This document shows positions 25,768 to 34,319 of a stretch of DNA of 64,000 nucleotides, in pieces (positions within the stretch are counted from its first letter, which is position 1; the number at the start of each line of letters is the position of its first letter). The stretch lies in assembly GCF_002813295.1 (NCBI RefSeq), contig NZ_PHUE01000001.1:2170001-2234000 (forward strand). The letters are read 5' to 3'. This DNA comes from Flavobacterium sp. 5 (GTDB taxonomy: Bacteria; Bacteroidota; Bacteroidia; Flavobacteriales; Flavobacteriaceae). The position numbers were made by a program, and so were the translations under genes. The notes beneath the pieces are model-generated. The model saw only the letters and a list, made by a program, of their open reading frames with translations. It did not search any database and was not told the DNA's origin.

Positions 25768-26715
25768 TTAAAACTCCCTTATTGTCGAAGTATCAGCTAA
25801 AGCAAGTGTTGCAATTTCGTCTTTTCGTTTGAATGAAACTCCTTTATGTTTTTGCATGTACAATATCAAATCTGAAGTAGCTTTTACCATTTGCGGAGTT
25901 CCTCCAATACGGTCATGAAAACTGATAGACATTTGTCTTCTTTTAGAAGCACTTTCTAAATAAAGCTGATCAAACTCCGCCTTAACCTGATTAAAGAATT
26001 GATCAACAGAAAAATTCTTCCCTTCTATCAATACAATGTCATTACAGCGCAAAGTATAAGGAACAACAACAAAATCTGAATGATTCACTTTGATAATAAA
26101 AGGTTCATCCCTACTCAAATCATCTATGTGGTATTTAAAACCGAGTTCTTGTACTATTTTCAAAGTATTTTCACCACGTCTCAGCCAATTTGCGTTATAA
26201 CCTATGGCTTGAAATCCAGTTGTTTGCTTTATAGCCTCTACCCCATCTTTTATAAATTTCTTCTCCTCTTCATAGGGCATGGTATATTGAGAACTCCAGT
26301 TCATTCCATGAGCAGCGGCTTCATGACCACGCTGTACAATTTCCTTAGCCAAATTTGGGTTGTTTAAAACTGCCGATCCAACCATATGTGAAGTTACTTT
26401 TATACCCAATTTATCCCAGTTGTCTAACATTCGAGGAATTCCTTCTTTATAGCCATACTCAAACCATGTTGCACCAGGTAAATCAACAAACCCTTTCTGC
26501 ATATTTTGAGGAAATGGACTTTCGGCATTAACAGGTTGACCACCTGCTTCAAATTGCATTGAGATAGAAACTACTAGCCTAGAACCATCTGACCATTTTG
26601 TACCTAAAGGCTCAACTTTCGCTACAGGAAAAGTATTCACTATTTCAAATGGATTAACCATTCCTGCTAAACCAACTATACTTCCCTGTTTTATAAAATC
26701 ACGTCTTGAACTCAT
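25768..26715 (-). CDS. Polysaccharide deacetylase family protein, exported
   Basis: A 315-residue NodB/PuuE-like protein. It begins SSRRDFIKQGSIVGLAGMVN, a Tat-like twin-arginine signal. Family segments include SRLVVSISMQFEAGGQPVNA, 'GYKEGIPRMLDNWDKLGIKVTSHMVG', the metal-binding RGHEAAAHGMNWS (two His four residues apart) and 'SISFHDRIGGTPQ'. The first catalytic Asp of the usual TFDD motif is replaced in SMQFEAGG, as in the PuuE/allantoinase-like branch, so the reaction is uncertain. It is translated in one unit with the DoxX gene (7-bp gap) and is divergent from an AraC regulator. Confidence 0.82.
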   Translation of the reverse strand: MSSRRDFIKQGSIVGLAGMVNPFEIVNTFPVAKVEPLGTKWSDGSRLVVSISMQFEAGGQPVNAESPFPQNMQKGFVDLPGATWFEYGYKEGIPRMLDNWDKLGIKVTSHMVGSAVLNNPNLAKEIVQRGHEAAAHGMNWSSQYTMPYEEEKKFIKDGVEAIKQTTGFQAIGYNANWLRRGENTLKIVQELGFKYHIDDLSRDEPFIIKVNHSDFVVVPYTLRCNDIVLIEGKNFSVDQFFNQVKAEFDQLYLESASKRRQMSISFHDRIGGTPQMVKATSDLILYMQKHKGVSFKRKDEIATLALADTSTIREF

Positions 26716-26722
26716 CTCAATA

Positions 26723-27112
26723 TTATTTTATTAAACTATCTAAAGAAATGGTGTTTGAAACTATAAACTGCAGCAAAAGCGCAAAAAATGCAGCATGTAT
26801 CAGTTGAGAAGGTATTGCCTCCCAGTTTTCAATCAAAGCAGTTCCAAAAACGAGAATAACCATCACAATTCCAGCAGCCACTAAGGTAGGTTTTGTAAAT
26901 AATCCAAAGCTAAGTAATAGCCCAATGATCAATTCGGCTATCGGCAAACTGTAACTGAAAGGAATCACCAAAAATTTTGGCAAGAGTGATTTTTCAAAAC
27001 TACCCACCATCCAAGAACTGAAAACTTGCAATTTGGGTATTCTAACCAGTCCGTGACCAAACATACTTGCACCTATAGCAAGTCTTAACAAGAAATAAAC
27101 GGTTGTATTCAT
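26723..27112 (-). CDS. DoxX family membrane protein
   Basis: A 129-residue four-helix membrane protein. The DoxX pattern is clear: FLLRLAIGASMFGHGLVRIP, 'FSYSLPIAELIIGLLLSFGLFTKPTLVAAGIVMVILVFGTAL', 'AFFALLLQFIVSN'. I start it at the ATG at 27112; an upstream start at 27259 would overlap the divergent AraC gene and its promoter. It is the first gene of a two-gene unit with the deacetylase, next to shared operators. Confidence 0.85.
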   Translation of the reverse strand: MNTTVYFLLRLAIGASMFGHGLVRIPKLQVFSSWMVGSFEKSLLPKFLVIPFSYSLPIAELIIGLLLSFGLFTKPTLVAAGIVMVILVFGTALIENWEAIPSQLIHAAFFALLLQFIVSNTISLDSLIK

Positions 27113-27164
27113 TTTTAAAATATTTAAAATTAGAATACAAAGATCTATTAGTACACATGCATTC

Positions 27165-27198
27165 ATTTGTACAATCATTGGGAATAATTGTACATTTG
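27165..27198 (+). promoter_or_regulatory. araC promoter with two phased palindromic half-operators
   Basis: A -33 TTTG (27166-27169), 21 bases, and a -7 TACATTTG (27191-27198) precede the ATG at 27204. Overlapping these are ATTTGTACAAT (27165-27175) and AATTGTACATT (27186-27196), two copies of a TTGTAC word exactly 21 bp apart, so they face the same side of the helix. They lie in the 91-bp gap shared with the divergent doxX-deacetylase unit. Confidence 0.65.
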
Positions 27199-27203
27199 TT
27201 AGT

Positions 27204-28037
27204 ATGGAAATTAGAAATCTATACCAGCCTTTTGAACTGGAGTTGTTAAAGATTAACAACTACGAGAACCGGGAACACAAAAACACTTTTTTTGAAATGG
27301 TTTTTGTCTTAGAAGGCGAAGGCATTCAAATGATTAACAATCATAAATTACCATACGCCAGTAACAAACTGTTTTTGATCTTTCCGCAAGATATACATGG
27401 GTTTGAAGTTTCGTCAACTACTAGTTTTTTCTTTCTTCGCTTTAATGACAGTTACCTGAAAACACAGCCAAAAGAATGGATTCAGAAATTAGAATTGATT
27501 TTTAACAACCACAATCATTTGCCTGGATGTATTTTAAAAAATGTATCTGATAAAGCGCTGATCAGAGCTCTGGTAGAAGGGCTAATTCGTGAAAACAGTA
27601 ATCAACAGTTTCAACAACAAGAAGTGATAAAACAATTGATTAATACAATCATTATTATAGCTTCCCGAAATATTTTACTAATACCACCAACGGTTTCTGA
27701 TAAATCCAAAACTGACTATTCCGTTCAATTATTGAGTTATATACATCAAAACATTTATGATCCAAATCAACTAAAATCAGAACGCATTGCTAAACAATTC
27801 AATGTTTCACCGTCTTATATCAGTGAGTTTTTCAAGAATCACATTGGACAAAGTTTACAAGATTACATTACCAGCTATAAAATAAAGCTGATTGAAACTA
27901 AGCTCCGCTACACCGATATGCAAATCAATGAAATTGTGTATGAACTTGGCTTTAGCGATTCCAGTCATTTAAACCGTTTGTTTAAAAAATATAAAGGAAT
28001 AAGTCCAAGTGAATTTAAAAAAAACATTGAAAAATAA
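27204..28037 (+). CDS. AraC family transcriptional regulator
   Basis: A 277-residue regulator with an N-terminal cupin (TFFEMVFVLEGEGIQMINNH, 'LFLIFPQDIHGFEVS') and a C-terminal double helix-turn-helix (LKSERIAKQFNVSPSYISEF and 'QINEIVYELGFSDSSHLNRLFKKYKGISPSEFKK'), the AraC signature. The mRNA should be almost leaderless (6 bases after the -7 element). Divergent orientation and the phased repeats suggest it controls the doxX-deacetylase pair and itself. The inducer is unknown. Confidence 0.92.
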   Translation: MEIRNLYQPFELELLKINNYENREHKNTFFEMVFVLEGEGIQMINNHKLPYASNKLFLIFPQDIHGFEVSSTTSFFFLRFNDSYLKTQPKEWIQKLELIFNNHNHLPGCILKNVSDKALIRALVEGLIRENSNQQFQQQEVIKQLINTIIIIASRNILLIPPTVSDKSKTDYSVQLLSYIHQNIYDPNQLKSERIAKQFNVSPSYISEFFKNHIGQSLQDYITSYKIKLIETKLRYTDMQINEIVYELGFSDSSHLNRLFKKYKGISPSEFKKNIEK

Positions 28038-28233
28038 TATTTAACTCATTTTCATAAACATCTTTCATTGCTTATCATCACTACAATTATTTTTAGTCTT
28101 TAATCGGATTCTCATGTAATTTGACTGATTTATTTTCAAGTAAAGTTGACTTGCTATAAATTTATATCTGTCTAATTATTAGATAAATATAAACTTTTGA
28201 GCTGTTATTGAAATTTAAAACAAACAAACAACC

Positions 28234-28452
28234 ATGAAAAACGATCAAATTACCACCAAAGAATCTGCATATCTAATCTATGCCTATGTAAGTATCTCTT
28301 CATTTGTATTGATGTCGATTAGCAAAGTAACAGATAGTCTTGAAAAAGCCCTAAATTTCAACCCAATTCTATGTTTACTAATTATTTTGAACATGATCGT
28401 ATTTATCTCTCTGCATATTTACAGAAGAAATCATACTATCAGTCACAAATAA
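28234..28452 (+). CDS. Small two-helix membrane protein, unknown
   Basis: A 72-residue protein with two hydrophobic stretches (AYLIYAYVSISSFVLMSISK and ILCLLIILNMIVFISLHIYR) and a basic end. The start ATG is preceded by an A-rich sequence typical of Bacteroidota. A strong terminator follows at 28503. I do not recognise a family; existence is supported by topology and the terminator. Confidence 0.5.
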   Translation: MKNDQITTKESAYLIYAYVSISSFVLMSISKVTDSLEKALNFNPILCLLIILNMIVFISLHIYRRNHTISHK

Positions 28453-28502
28453 AATTAATTTCTAAAATTCAAAATCCTACCTTATTTTTAAAATATTTTG
28501 AC

Positions 28503-28539
28503 AAAAAGAGGCTGAATCAACATTCAGCCTCTTTTTATA
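28503..28539. terminator. Bidirectional terminator
   Basis: AAAAAGAGGCTGAAT and ATTCAGCCTCTTTTT form a perfect stem with loop CAAC, between two convergent genes. Confidence 0.9.
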
Positions 28540-28548
28540 TGTTCTATT

Positions 28549-28746
28549 TTATTTAGATTTTAAAACTTTAATTAGTTTTTGGTTGCGTTTATCAGCTCTT
28601 GCATTTTGCAAAGAAATGACTGCCCAAATTGCTGCGGGTATCCAACCAATTAAAGTTATTTGCAAGATTAAACAAAGGATAGAGGTGAGTATTTTGCCTC
28701 TTAAAAAGAAGGATACAAACGGAAATAAAATTGCAATTAATGTCAT
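28549..28746 (-). CDS. YqaE/Pmp3 family membrane protein
   Basis: A 65-residue protein: two helices (LIAILFPFVSFFLRGKILTS and ILCLILQITLIGWIPAAIWA) with the Pmp3/YqaE pattern of 'P.....L..G' and 'L.....GWIPA..WA'. Members are small stress-related membrane proteins affecting membrane potential in yeast and plants; the bacterial role is unclear. It ends at the bidirectional terminator. The tail (NARADKRNQKLIKVLKSK) is strongly basic. Confidence 0.8.
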   Translation of the reverse strand: MTLIAILFPFVSFFLRGKILTSILCLILQITLIGWIPAAIWAVISLQNARADKRNQKLIKVLKSK

Positions 28747-28889
28747 ATAATATCTTGATTATTAAGTCTTTTTTATTATCACTATAAGGGTAGTCTAGCT
28801 AATAATAAGAATTTTGAAACCGACTGTTTTTTTAAAGTGAACATGATTGATAACCCCAACCTAATTTGACCACACAGTTAGCTATTATT

Positions 28890-29762
28890 CTATTTATTCA
28901 AACCTGTTGCCATTTTATAAGCCAATGCAGCTTCGGGAAGTGGTGTTAATGTATCTAATAAAATGTTATAAGTCCCCTTGTCTGCTAATTCATCGGCAAC
29001 TTTTTTGATTAAAGCCAAAGTAGCTTTCATTACACCAGAACCAAGGCTTAAACGAGCAACACCCAAATCCTGCAGCTCACTTACAGATGGAGGAAGTATT
29101 CCAGCTCCAATTCCTGGGTTTGCAAGAATATTTATTGGCGCGTTAATTTCCTTAACCAATGTAGCAATTGTGTCTCTTTCCCATACTGGCTGCACAAATA
29201 TGCAGTCGGCACCTGCTTCTTTGTACTTATTACCTCTTTTTATTGCTTCAGCTAATTTTTCTTCTGGAGATGCTGTCGAAGTACAAAATGAATCCGTTCT
29301 TGCATTAATTACTAAATGAAATCCCATTGAATCAGATAATGCTCGGATTGCCGATATCCTTTCACAAAATTCAAGCTCATCAATTAAATTTGGACTCAGA
29401 TTAATGCTGTCTTCAATATTTATTCCAACGATGCCTGTTTCAATTATCATCTTAACCGAGTCAATAATTTCGTTTAAGTTATTTCCATATCCGGCTTCAA
29501 TATCAACAGTTACCGGGGCTTGTACGTTATTTACAATTCCTGTTATTGATTGCATCATTTCTGATAATTGAATTATCTGACAATCAGGATATCCTAAAGA
29601 GGCAGCAATACCCATGCTTGTTGTAGCGATTGCTTTGTAGCCACTAGCCTCTACTATTTTGGAACTTGAAATGTCCCATGAATTTAGCAAAACTAGAATC
29701 TCTTTTTCCTGATGAAATTTAAGAAACTTTTCTGCTTTCTCTTTTTGGATATTTGAAACCAT
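28890..29762 (-). CDS. Isocitrate lyase/PEP mutase superfamily enzyme
   Basis: A 290-residue TIM-barrel enzyme. Characteristic segments are VLLNSWDISSSKIVEASGYK, 'AIATTSMGIAASLGYPD', 'PVTVDIEAGYGNN' with a metal-binding Asp/Glu, 'GINIEDS', 'VINARTDSF' and 'AGADCIFVQP'. Enzymes of this group cleave or rearrange C-C or P-C bonds in 2-oxo or hydroxy acids (oxaloacetate, 2-methylisocitrate, phosphonopyruvate). The lyase loop Cys of isocitrate lyases (KKCGH) is absent, so this is the PEPM/oxaloacetate-decarboxylase-like branch; the substrate is unknown. It is a single gene. Confidence 0.85.
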   Translation of the reverse strand: MVSNIQKEKAEKFLKFHQEKEILVLLNSWDISSSKIVEASGYKAIATTSMGIAASLGYPDCQIIQLSEMMQSITGIVNNVQAPVTVDIEAGYGNNLNEIIDSVKMIIETGIVGINIEDSINLSPNLIDELEFCERISAIRALSDSMGFHLVINARTDSFCTSTASPEEKLAEAIKRGNKYKEAGADCIFVQPVWERDTIATLVKEINAPINILANPGIGAGILPPSVSELQDLGVARLSLGSGVMKATLALIKKVADELADKGTYNILLDTLTPLPEAALAYKMATGLNK

Positions 29763-29827
29763 TTATGATGTTGTTGATTTATATAAATACTTATTATTGA
29801 AAAGTTAAGCTATTAACACTGACCTTT

Positions 29828-30139
29828 TTATTTTCTTAATAGCACCTTTTTTTCTGTTTCGAATTCATCTTTAGATAATGCACCGTCATCTAATAATTGT
29901 TTTAATTTTTGCAATTCGTCAGCAGTACTATTATTTGAATTAATTACTATTACCTCTTTTTCTTTTGAAACCGCCCATATTAGAGATAAAATCCAGCCAA
30001 TAAAAGTCCAGCCTAAAAATAAATTCAGGAGAAGAATTGCATTGAAATTTTGTTTTTTTCTACCAATTATGGTTGGCAAAAAATAAATTGATATTACTAT
30101 TAAGAGCAAAAAAAGTTCTGAAATTCCTAAGCGACCCAT
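29828..30139 (-). CDS. Superinfection-immunity-like membrane protein with SHOCT tail
   Basis: A 103-residue protein. The N-terminal two-helix part (LFLLLIVISIYFLPTIIGRK, then 'NFNAILLLNLFLGWTFIGWILSLIWAVS') matches the Imm/superinfection-immunity family (P..IG..R...N...I...N...GWT.IGW...L.WA). The C-terminal ~30 residues (ADELQKLKQLLDDGALSKDE) are a SHOCT domain, a short oligomerisation-type module. The family name comes from phage T4 Imm, which blocks entry of a second phage; chromosomal copies are common and their role is undefined. Confidence 0.82.
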   Translation of the reverse strand: MGRLGISELFLLLIVISIYFLPTIIGRKKQNFNAILLLNLFLGWTFIGWILSLIWAVSKEKEVIVINSNNSTADELQKLKQLLDDGALSKDEFETEKKVLLRK

Positions 30140-30445
30140 ATTTTATCTATTTAAATTATTAATATTTAATGCTTTCCATTTCTTAAAGTTCTATTTAAAA
30201 TTTTATACTTTATTTTCTATTCTCCTAACCTACCACCAATTTGATTATAAATTCTGATAAAGATAAGACTTTGTTTTAATCTAAGTATATAAACAAATCT
30301 ATACAAATCATCAAATATCCTTTTGTTTCTTATTGACAATAACATCGATTTATATTTGGTGCTATTGTTGTATGAGCATTCTTAACTATTTGGTATAGAA
30401 TAAGTTTGTGAAAAATAATTTTTATAAAACAGCTGTTAATGCCCC

Positions 30446-30687
30446 GTACTATTGGTACTAAGCACCTGTAATATTAGTATTAATCACCAATAGTATAAAT
30501 GTTAAACACCTGTATTATTGGTACTAAGCACCAACATTCTTGGTGTTAAGCATCATTATTTTTTGTTTTAAGCGCCAATAGTAGAGGTGCTTAATACCTC
30601 TATTATTGGCACAAAGTACCTGTACTATTGGTGTTAATCACCAACAATAGGGGTGTTAAACCATACTATTGTTGGTGATTAGTACCT
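30446..30687. repeat. Tandem array of eleven 22-bp palindromic units
   Basis: Eleven consecutive units of exactly 22 bases with consensus near GTACTATTGGTGTTAATCAC-CA. Each holds an imperfect palindrome TGGTG-TTAAT-CACCA with a 7-base linker such as ATAGTAT. Variation is substitutions only; the period is kept throughout. It lies in the 906-bp gap between the superinfection-immunity-like gene and the helicase. The flanking parts of that gap (30140-30445 and 30688-30909) are AT-rich and gene-free. The sequence is unrelated to the 21-bp array at 7685-8050 but the design is the same. Confidence 0.9.
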
Positions 30688-30909
30688 CTATTAAGCAGAT
30701 TTACTTGTTATTTTCACTGTAGATAGGGTTCAATTTTAAAACTGCAATTTGTTTTTTGGGTTTGCTTGGTTGCTGGTAATAACTTTGATTGTGAATTAAA
30801 GGCCGTAGATTGAAACTGAAAAAAGCAGGCACACCGATGAGACCGATGTTACTGATGAAAACGGATTTTGAAATAAAATAGTTTCAACTGATACTGGTTG
30901 TGGTTTTCT

Positions 30910-31024
30910 GCGTGAGGGATAGAAGCTAGCTACCAAAGTAGCGCGGATAGCCCGACCCCGTTGAGGAAAGGGGCTTTATGAGCGGTAGCATAAGTAAGCC
31001 CCTTTTCTTAACGGGGTCACGCCC
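30910..31024 (+). repeat. Structured interspersed repeat, copy B
   Basis: GCGTGAGGGATAGAAGC, a small hairpin GCTACCAAAGTAGC, ATAGCCCGACC, then a long hairpin with arms CCCCGTTGAGGAAAGGGGCTT and the nearly complementary AAGCCCCTTTTCTTAACGGG, ending GGTCACGCCC. GCGTGA and TCACGC close the element. It is preceded by GGTTTTCT, as is copy D. It ends 22 bp before the helicase stop codon. Confidence 0.85.
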
Positions 31025-31045
31025 TAATGATTTTGAAAATGATAA

Positions 31046-33319
31046 TTAGTTGAGATTCCAGCTGGCTTTGAACATCCTGAGTTCTTCCCAGCTGAAGGTG
31101 TCACCGTATTGCTCCTTTAGGCCAGAAACGGATTCTTCTTTATAGCCTTTGAAAGCCTCGGTGAGTGCAAGTACTTTTTCTTCGGGCAAGACTTGATCGA
31201 TGGTTATGGTTCTGGACTGAATCAGCTTAGTGAGGTGAGTCATGATCGTTTCCTGGTTGTACTTGCGGATGATGGCGATTTCCTGAATGGTTTTCTTTTC
31301 TAACCAAAGTTCATACGTTAGATCGACCGTCGATTTTTTGGGTTCTTTGGTGCCGGTTTTCTTGGGTGCGTAACGTTCGGCATCTTTTTCGTCTTCAATT
31401 AGCGTGATGTTCAATTTCTTGAAATCTTCGAAAACACGCTCCATCTTAATGGTTTTGTATTGTTTGATTTCGGGCGAGGTTAGTTTTTCTTTCGAAATAG
31501 CTTCGCCGTTTACCAATGTTGCGACCATCAACTTGGCTTTCATCAGCTGTAATACGGCTTTGGTTTGTAAATCGTCTAGAATGACTAATTCGTCATAAAA
31601 GGCTTTGGCTTTTTTGAGTCGTTTTACTTCTTCAATTTTCCACAGGATTTCATACACCAACTGATCCATCGGTGCCATGAAATAATTGAAGGCGGCGTTG
31701 ATTCGATCGGAAATGTGATTGAATTCCATTTGTTCGCTGTGGAACAGTTTGTCTAGTTGTACTAAAAATTTGGAAGACGGATCGAGCAATTCCCAAATGA
31801 CTCCGGCTTGGTTTTTGGCCCAAATAGCGTGTTTGGATTTGGCTGAGTTTTCGGCATCTTCGTTGTAGCTAAACTGGTGGTTGCGCCACTCTTGTGCCAA
31901 TATATTCCAATCGAAACTGTTTTTCAGGTAGTTAAGTATAAAATTCTTGGTTTCGCGTTTTAAGGCATTCGCCAAAGTTTCTTCGGAAGCTTTATTCTCG
32001 GCATAGTCCATCACATCTTGATCGTTTGAAATACCATTCATACGCAACGGAGAAAGTAAAATAAGCCCGTTTAAGGAACGTAAACGTGATAATGCTACGT
32101 ATGCTTGTCCAGGCAGAAAAACTTGCGATACATCGAGCGCAGCTTTGTCAAAAGTCAGTCCTTGGCTTTTGTGAACCGTAATCGCCCAAGCTAATTTGAT
32201 CGGGTAATGCACAAAAGTTCCCAAAATTTCCTCCTCTATTTCTTTAGTCAGCTCATTTACAGTATACCTGATGTTTTGCCATTCGTATTTGTCAACTTCG
32301 ATGGTTTTGTCTTCGTCAGGAAAGTGAACCCAGATTTCTTTGGAGGTCATGTTTTTTACAACTCCCATTTTTCCGTTGAAATAATTTTTCTCCTGAGAGA
32401 GATCGTTTTTCACGAACATAACCTGTGCTCCTACCTTCAACTGCAGATTAGGATCGATAGGATATATTTTTTCTGGGAAATCACCAGTGATCACCGGTAG
32501 AAAAGTAGTTTGCTTTCCTTCCAGATCTTCAAGCGATTGTGTGTTCATCACATCGGCCTTGGCATTGTGTGTCGTTAGCGTGATGTAACCCTTATTTGCT
32601 TTCAGGTCAAAATTGGGTTGTACAAATTCGTTCAGCATTTGGATATCGGTTGGCGTAATCTCGTTGTTGCGCAGATTATTCAAAACCGAAATGAAACGAT
32701 CGTCTGTTTGACGGTAGATTTTAGAAAGTTCAATATACAGTGGTGGGTACTGCTGCATGACATGGGCATGGAAAAAGAATTTTCCTTTGTAATACGTACG
32801 AAGTGTACGCCATTCTTCATCTCTAATGATTGGTGGTAGTTGTAACAAATCTCCTATAAACAATACTTGAACCCCTCCAAATGGTCTTTGATTTTTCCGT
32901 ACCGATTGCATCATAAAATCCATAGCATCCAATAAATCGGCACGTAACATACTAACTTCGTCAATAATAAGCAATTGCATGTTTTGAATCACAGCACGCT
33001 TTTGTCCGCTCATTTTAAAATGTCTGCGCAGAGTAGCTTTAGTTTCGAATTTCGTAGTATCAGAAAACTGTGGAGCCGAATTATCTGGTATAAATCCTCC
33101 AAACGGCAATTGAAACATCGAATGAATGGTCACTCCACCAGCATTTAGTGCAGCAATTCCAGTTGGCGCCACTACTACCGTGTTTTTATGAGTTGTAGCA
33201 ATGATTTCTTTTAAAAGCGTGGTTTTACCTGTCCCGGCTTTTCCCGTTAGAAAAACAGATTGCTGAGTTTGATTGATAAAACGGAGTGCATAACTTGCTG
33301 CTTCGGATATGGATTGCAT
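31046..33319 (-). CDS. PIF1-like ATP-dependent DNA helicase
   Basis: A 757-residue superfamily 1B helicase. The PIF1 signature is clear: Walker A in VFLTGKAGTGKTTLLKEI (residue ~24), 'VVAPTGIAALNAGGVTIHSMFQLP', Walker B 'LLIIDEVSMLRADLLD', 'GGVQVLFIGDLLQLPP' and, near 390, 'AWAITVHKSQGLTFDKA...QAYVALSRLRSLNGLILLSP'. The C-terminal ~250 residues add a helix-rich extension and a helix-turn-helix (LEKKTIQEIAIIRKYNQETI). PIF1-type enzymes unwind DNA 5'-3', including G-quadruplexes and R-loops. Single gene on the minus strand; structured repeat B lies just downstream. Confidence 0.92.
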   Translation of the reverse strand: MQSISEAASYALRFINQTQQSVFLTGKAGTGKTTLLKEIIATTHKNTVVVAPTGIAALNAGGVTIHSMFQLPFGGFIPDNSAPQFSDTTKFETKATLRRHFKMSGQKRAVIQNMQLLIIDEVSMLRADLLDAMDFMMQSVRKNQRPFGGVQVLFIGDLLQLPPIIRDEEWRTLRTYYKGKFFFHAHVMQQYPPLYIELSKIYRQTDDRFISVLNNLRNNEITPTDIQMLNEFVQPNFDLKANKGYITLTTHNAKADVMNTQSLEDLEGKQTTFLPVITGDFPEKIYPIDPNLQLKVGAQVMFVKNDLSQEKNYFNGKMGVVKNMTSKEIWVHFPDEDKTIEVDKYEWQNIRYTVNELTKEIEEEILGTFVHYPIKLAWAITVHKSQGLTFDKAALDVSQVFLPGQAYVALSRLRSLNGLILLSPLRMNGISNDQDVMDYAENKASEETLANALKRETKNFILNYLKNSFDWNILAQEWRNHQFSYNEDAENSAKSKHAIWAKNQAGVIWELLDPSSKFLVQLDKLFHSEQMEFNHISDRINAAFNYFMAPMDQLVYEILWKIEEVKRLKKAKAFYDELVILDDLQTKAVLQLMKAKLMVATLVNGEAISKEKLTSPEIKQYKTIKMERVFEDFKKLNITLIEDEKDAERYAPKKTGTKEPKKSTVDLTYELWLEKKTIQEIAIIRKYNQETIMTHLTKLIQSRTITIDQVLPEEKVLALTEAFKGYKEESVSGLKEQYGDTFSWEELRMFKASWNLN

Positions 33320-33404
33320 TAGATGTGTAATTTAAAAACTTAACAAAGGAACTAAACGTTAATCCATTTGAAAGGATACTTTAAAACTCAATAGAACAAA
33401 ATTC

Positions 33405-33466
33405 TAACCACAAAGTACACAAATTCTAAACAATTTATTACTGAGAATTTGTACAATCTGTGGTTA
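33405..33466. repeat. Imperfect inverted repeat of ~62 bp
   Basis: TAACCACA...GTACACAAATTCT on the left pairs with AGAATTTGTAC...TGTGGTTA on the right, with a short A/T centre. It is located between the helicase and ompH genes and resembles the palindromes near 10 kb in style though not in sequence. Confidence 0.65.
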
Positions 33467-33519
33467 AATAAAAAATAAGAATCTAAAAATAACAGAAATC
33501 GCAAACTTTTAAATCCATA

Positions 33520-33553
33520 AAAAAACCTTCTATCTTTTTCAAGATGAAGGTTT
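33520..33553 (-). terminator. Terminator of the OmpH-like gene
   Basis: AACCTTCATCTTGAAAAAGA plus TAGAAGGTT followed by a T run, read on the minus strand. Confidence 0.8.
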
Positions 33554-33574
33554 TATAAATATATTGTAGCGAAA

Positions 33575-34135
33575 TTATTTTTTAACTTCCTCAGCTTTAG
33601 GAGCTGATTTGTATTTATCGTTCAATAATTTTATCATGTCTTTTGTAATGTCATAAGAATCTTTAGCATACAATACAGAAGCAGCATCACCAGTACCGTA
33701 GATATAATCATACCCTTTTTCTTTACCGTAGTCTTTGATGAATTTTTTAACACCTTTTACAAGTGAATCCATTTCTTTTCCGCTCTCTTGTTGCAATTGC
33801 ATTTGAAGACCTTGTTGCGCTTGCGCTAATTGTTGTTCTCTACGTTGTAATTCAGCACCATTCTTTTGAGCCCATTCTTGACCGTTTGCTTGAGCATTAC
33901 GTTGAAAATTAGCAGCATCTTGCTTAAATCTACTGATTTCAGCTTCCAATTGTCTTCCTTTTTCAGCAGCTTGACCTTTGTATTTTGCTTCTAAATCTTT
34001 GGTTTCGTTATATTCTTTCATCAGCTCTGCTGTATCAACATAAGCCGTTTTAAATTCTTTTGCTTCTGGCGCTTTTTTATCACAAGAAACAAGTGATATT
34101 GACATTGCGATAAATAATAATAATGCTTTCTTCAT
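33575..34135 (-). CDS. OmpH/Skp family periplasmic chaperone, lipoprotein
   Basis: A 186-residue protein with a lipoprotein signal (ALLLFIAMSISLVSC, lipobox LVSC). The mature protein matches OmpH/Skp: 'TAYVDTAELMKEYNETKDLEAKYKG', then a long coiled coil (residues ~50-125, rich in Gln/Glu/Lys: AQKNGAELQRREQQLAQAQQ) and a C-terminal beta/alpha part (IKDYGKEKGYDYIYGTGDAA). Skp holds unfolded outer-membrane proteins in the periplasm. I start at the ATG at 34135; an ATG at 34150 would put five extra residues before the signal. Confidence 0.9.
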   Translation of the reverse strand: MKKALLLFIAMSISLVSCDKKAPEAKEFKTAYVDTAELMKEYNETKDLEAKYKGQAAEKGRQLEAEISRFKQDAANFQRNAQANGQEWAQKNGAELQRREQQLAQAQQGLQMQLQQESGKEMDSLVKGVKKFIKDYGKEKGYDYIYGTGDAASVLYAKDSYDITKDMIKLLNDKYKSAPKAEEVKK

Positions 34136-34319
34136 TTTGGTGTATTTCAAGTTTTTTATGTAAGGATGACAAAAATATAAAAAAATAGATAGTATTGATA
34201 AAAAGATTCAAAAATGCTATCAATTTTATGTTATCAATTTTAATTATAAATAATTCATTTTTTAATAGTATTTAACTATTATTTGTTGATTGTGAAAAAA
34301 TTACACTCTTATAAAGAGC

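Noticed and set aside
26723..27259. Longer DoxX protein starting at 27259
   Set aside because: The extension would run through the divergent araC promoter and start; residues before the ATG at 27112 do not resemble DoxX.
30446..30687. CRISPR array
   Set aside because: 22-bp contiguous units without spacers, and no cas genes in the window.
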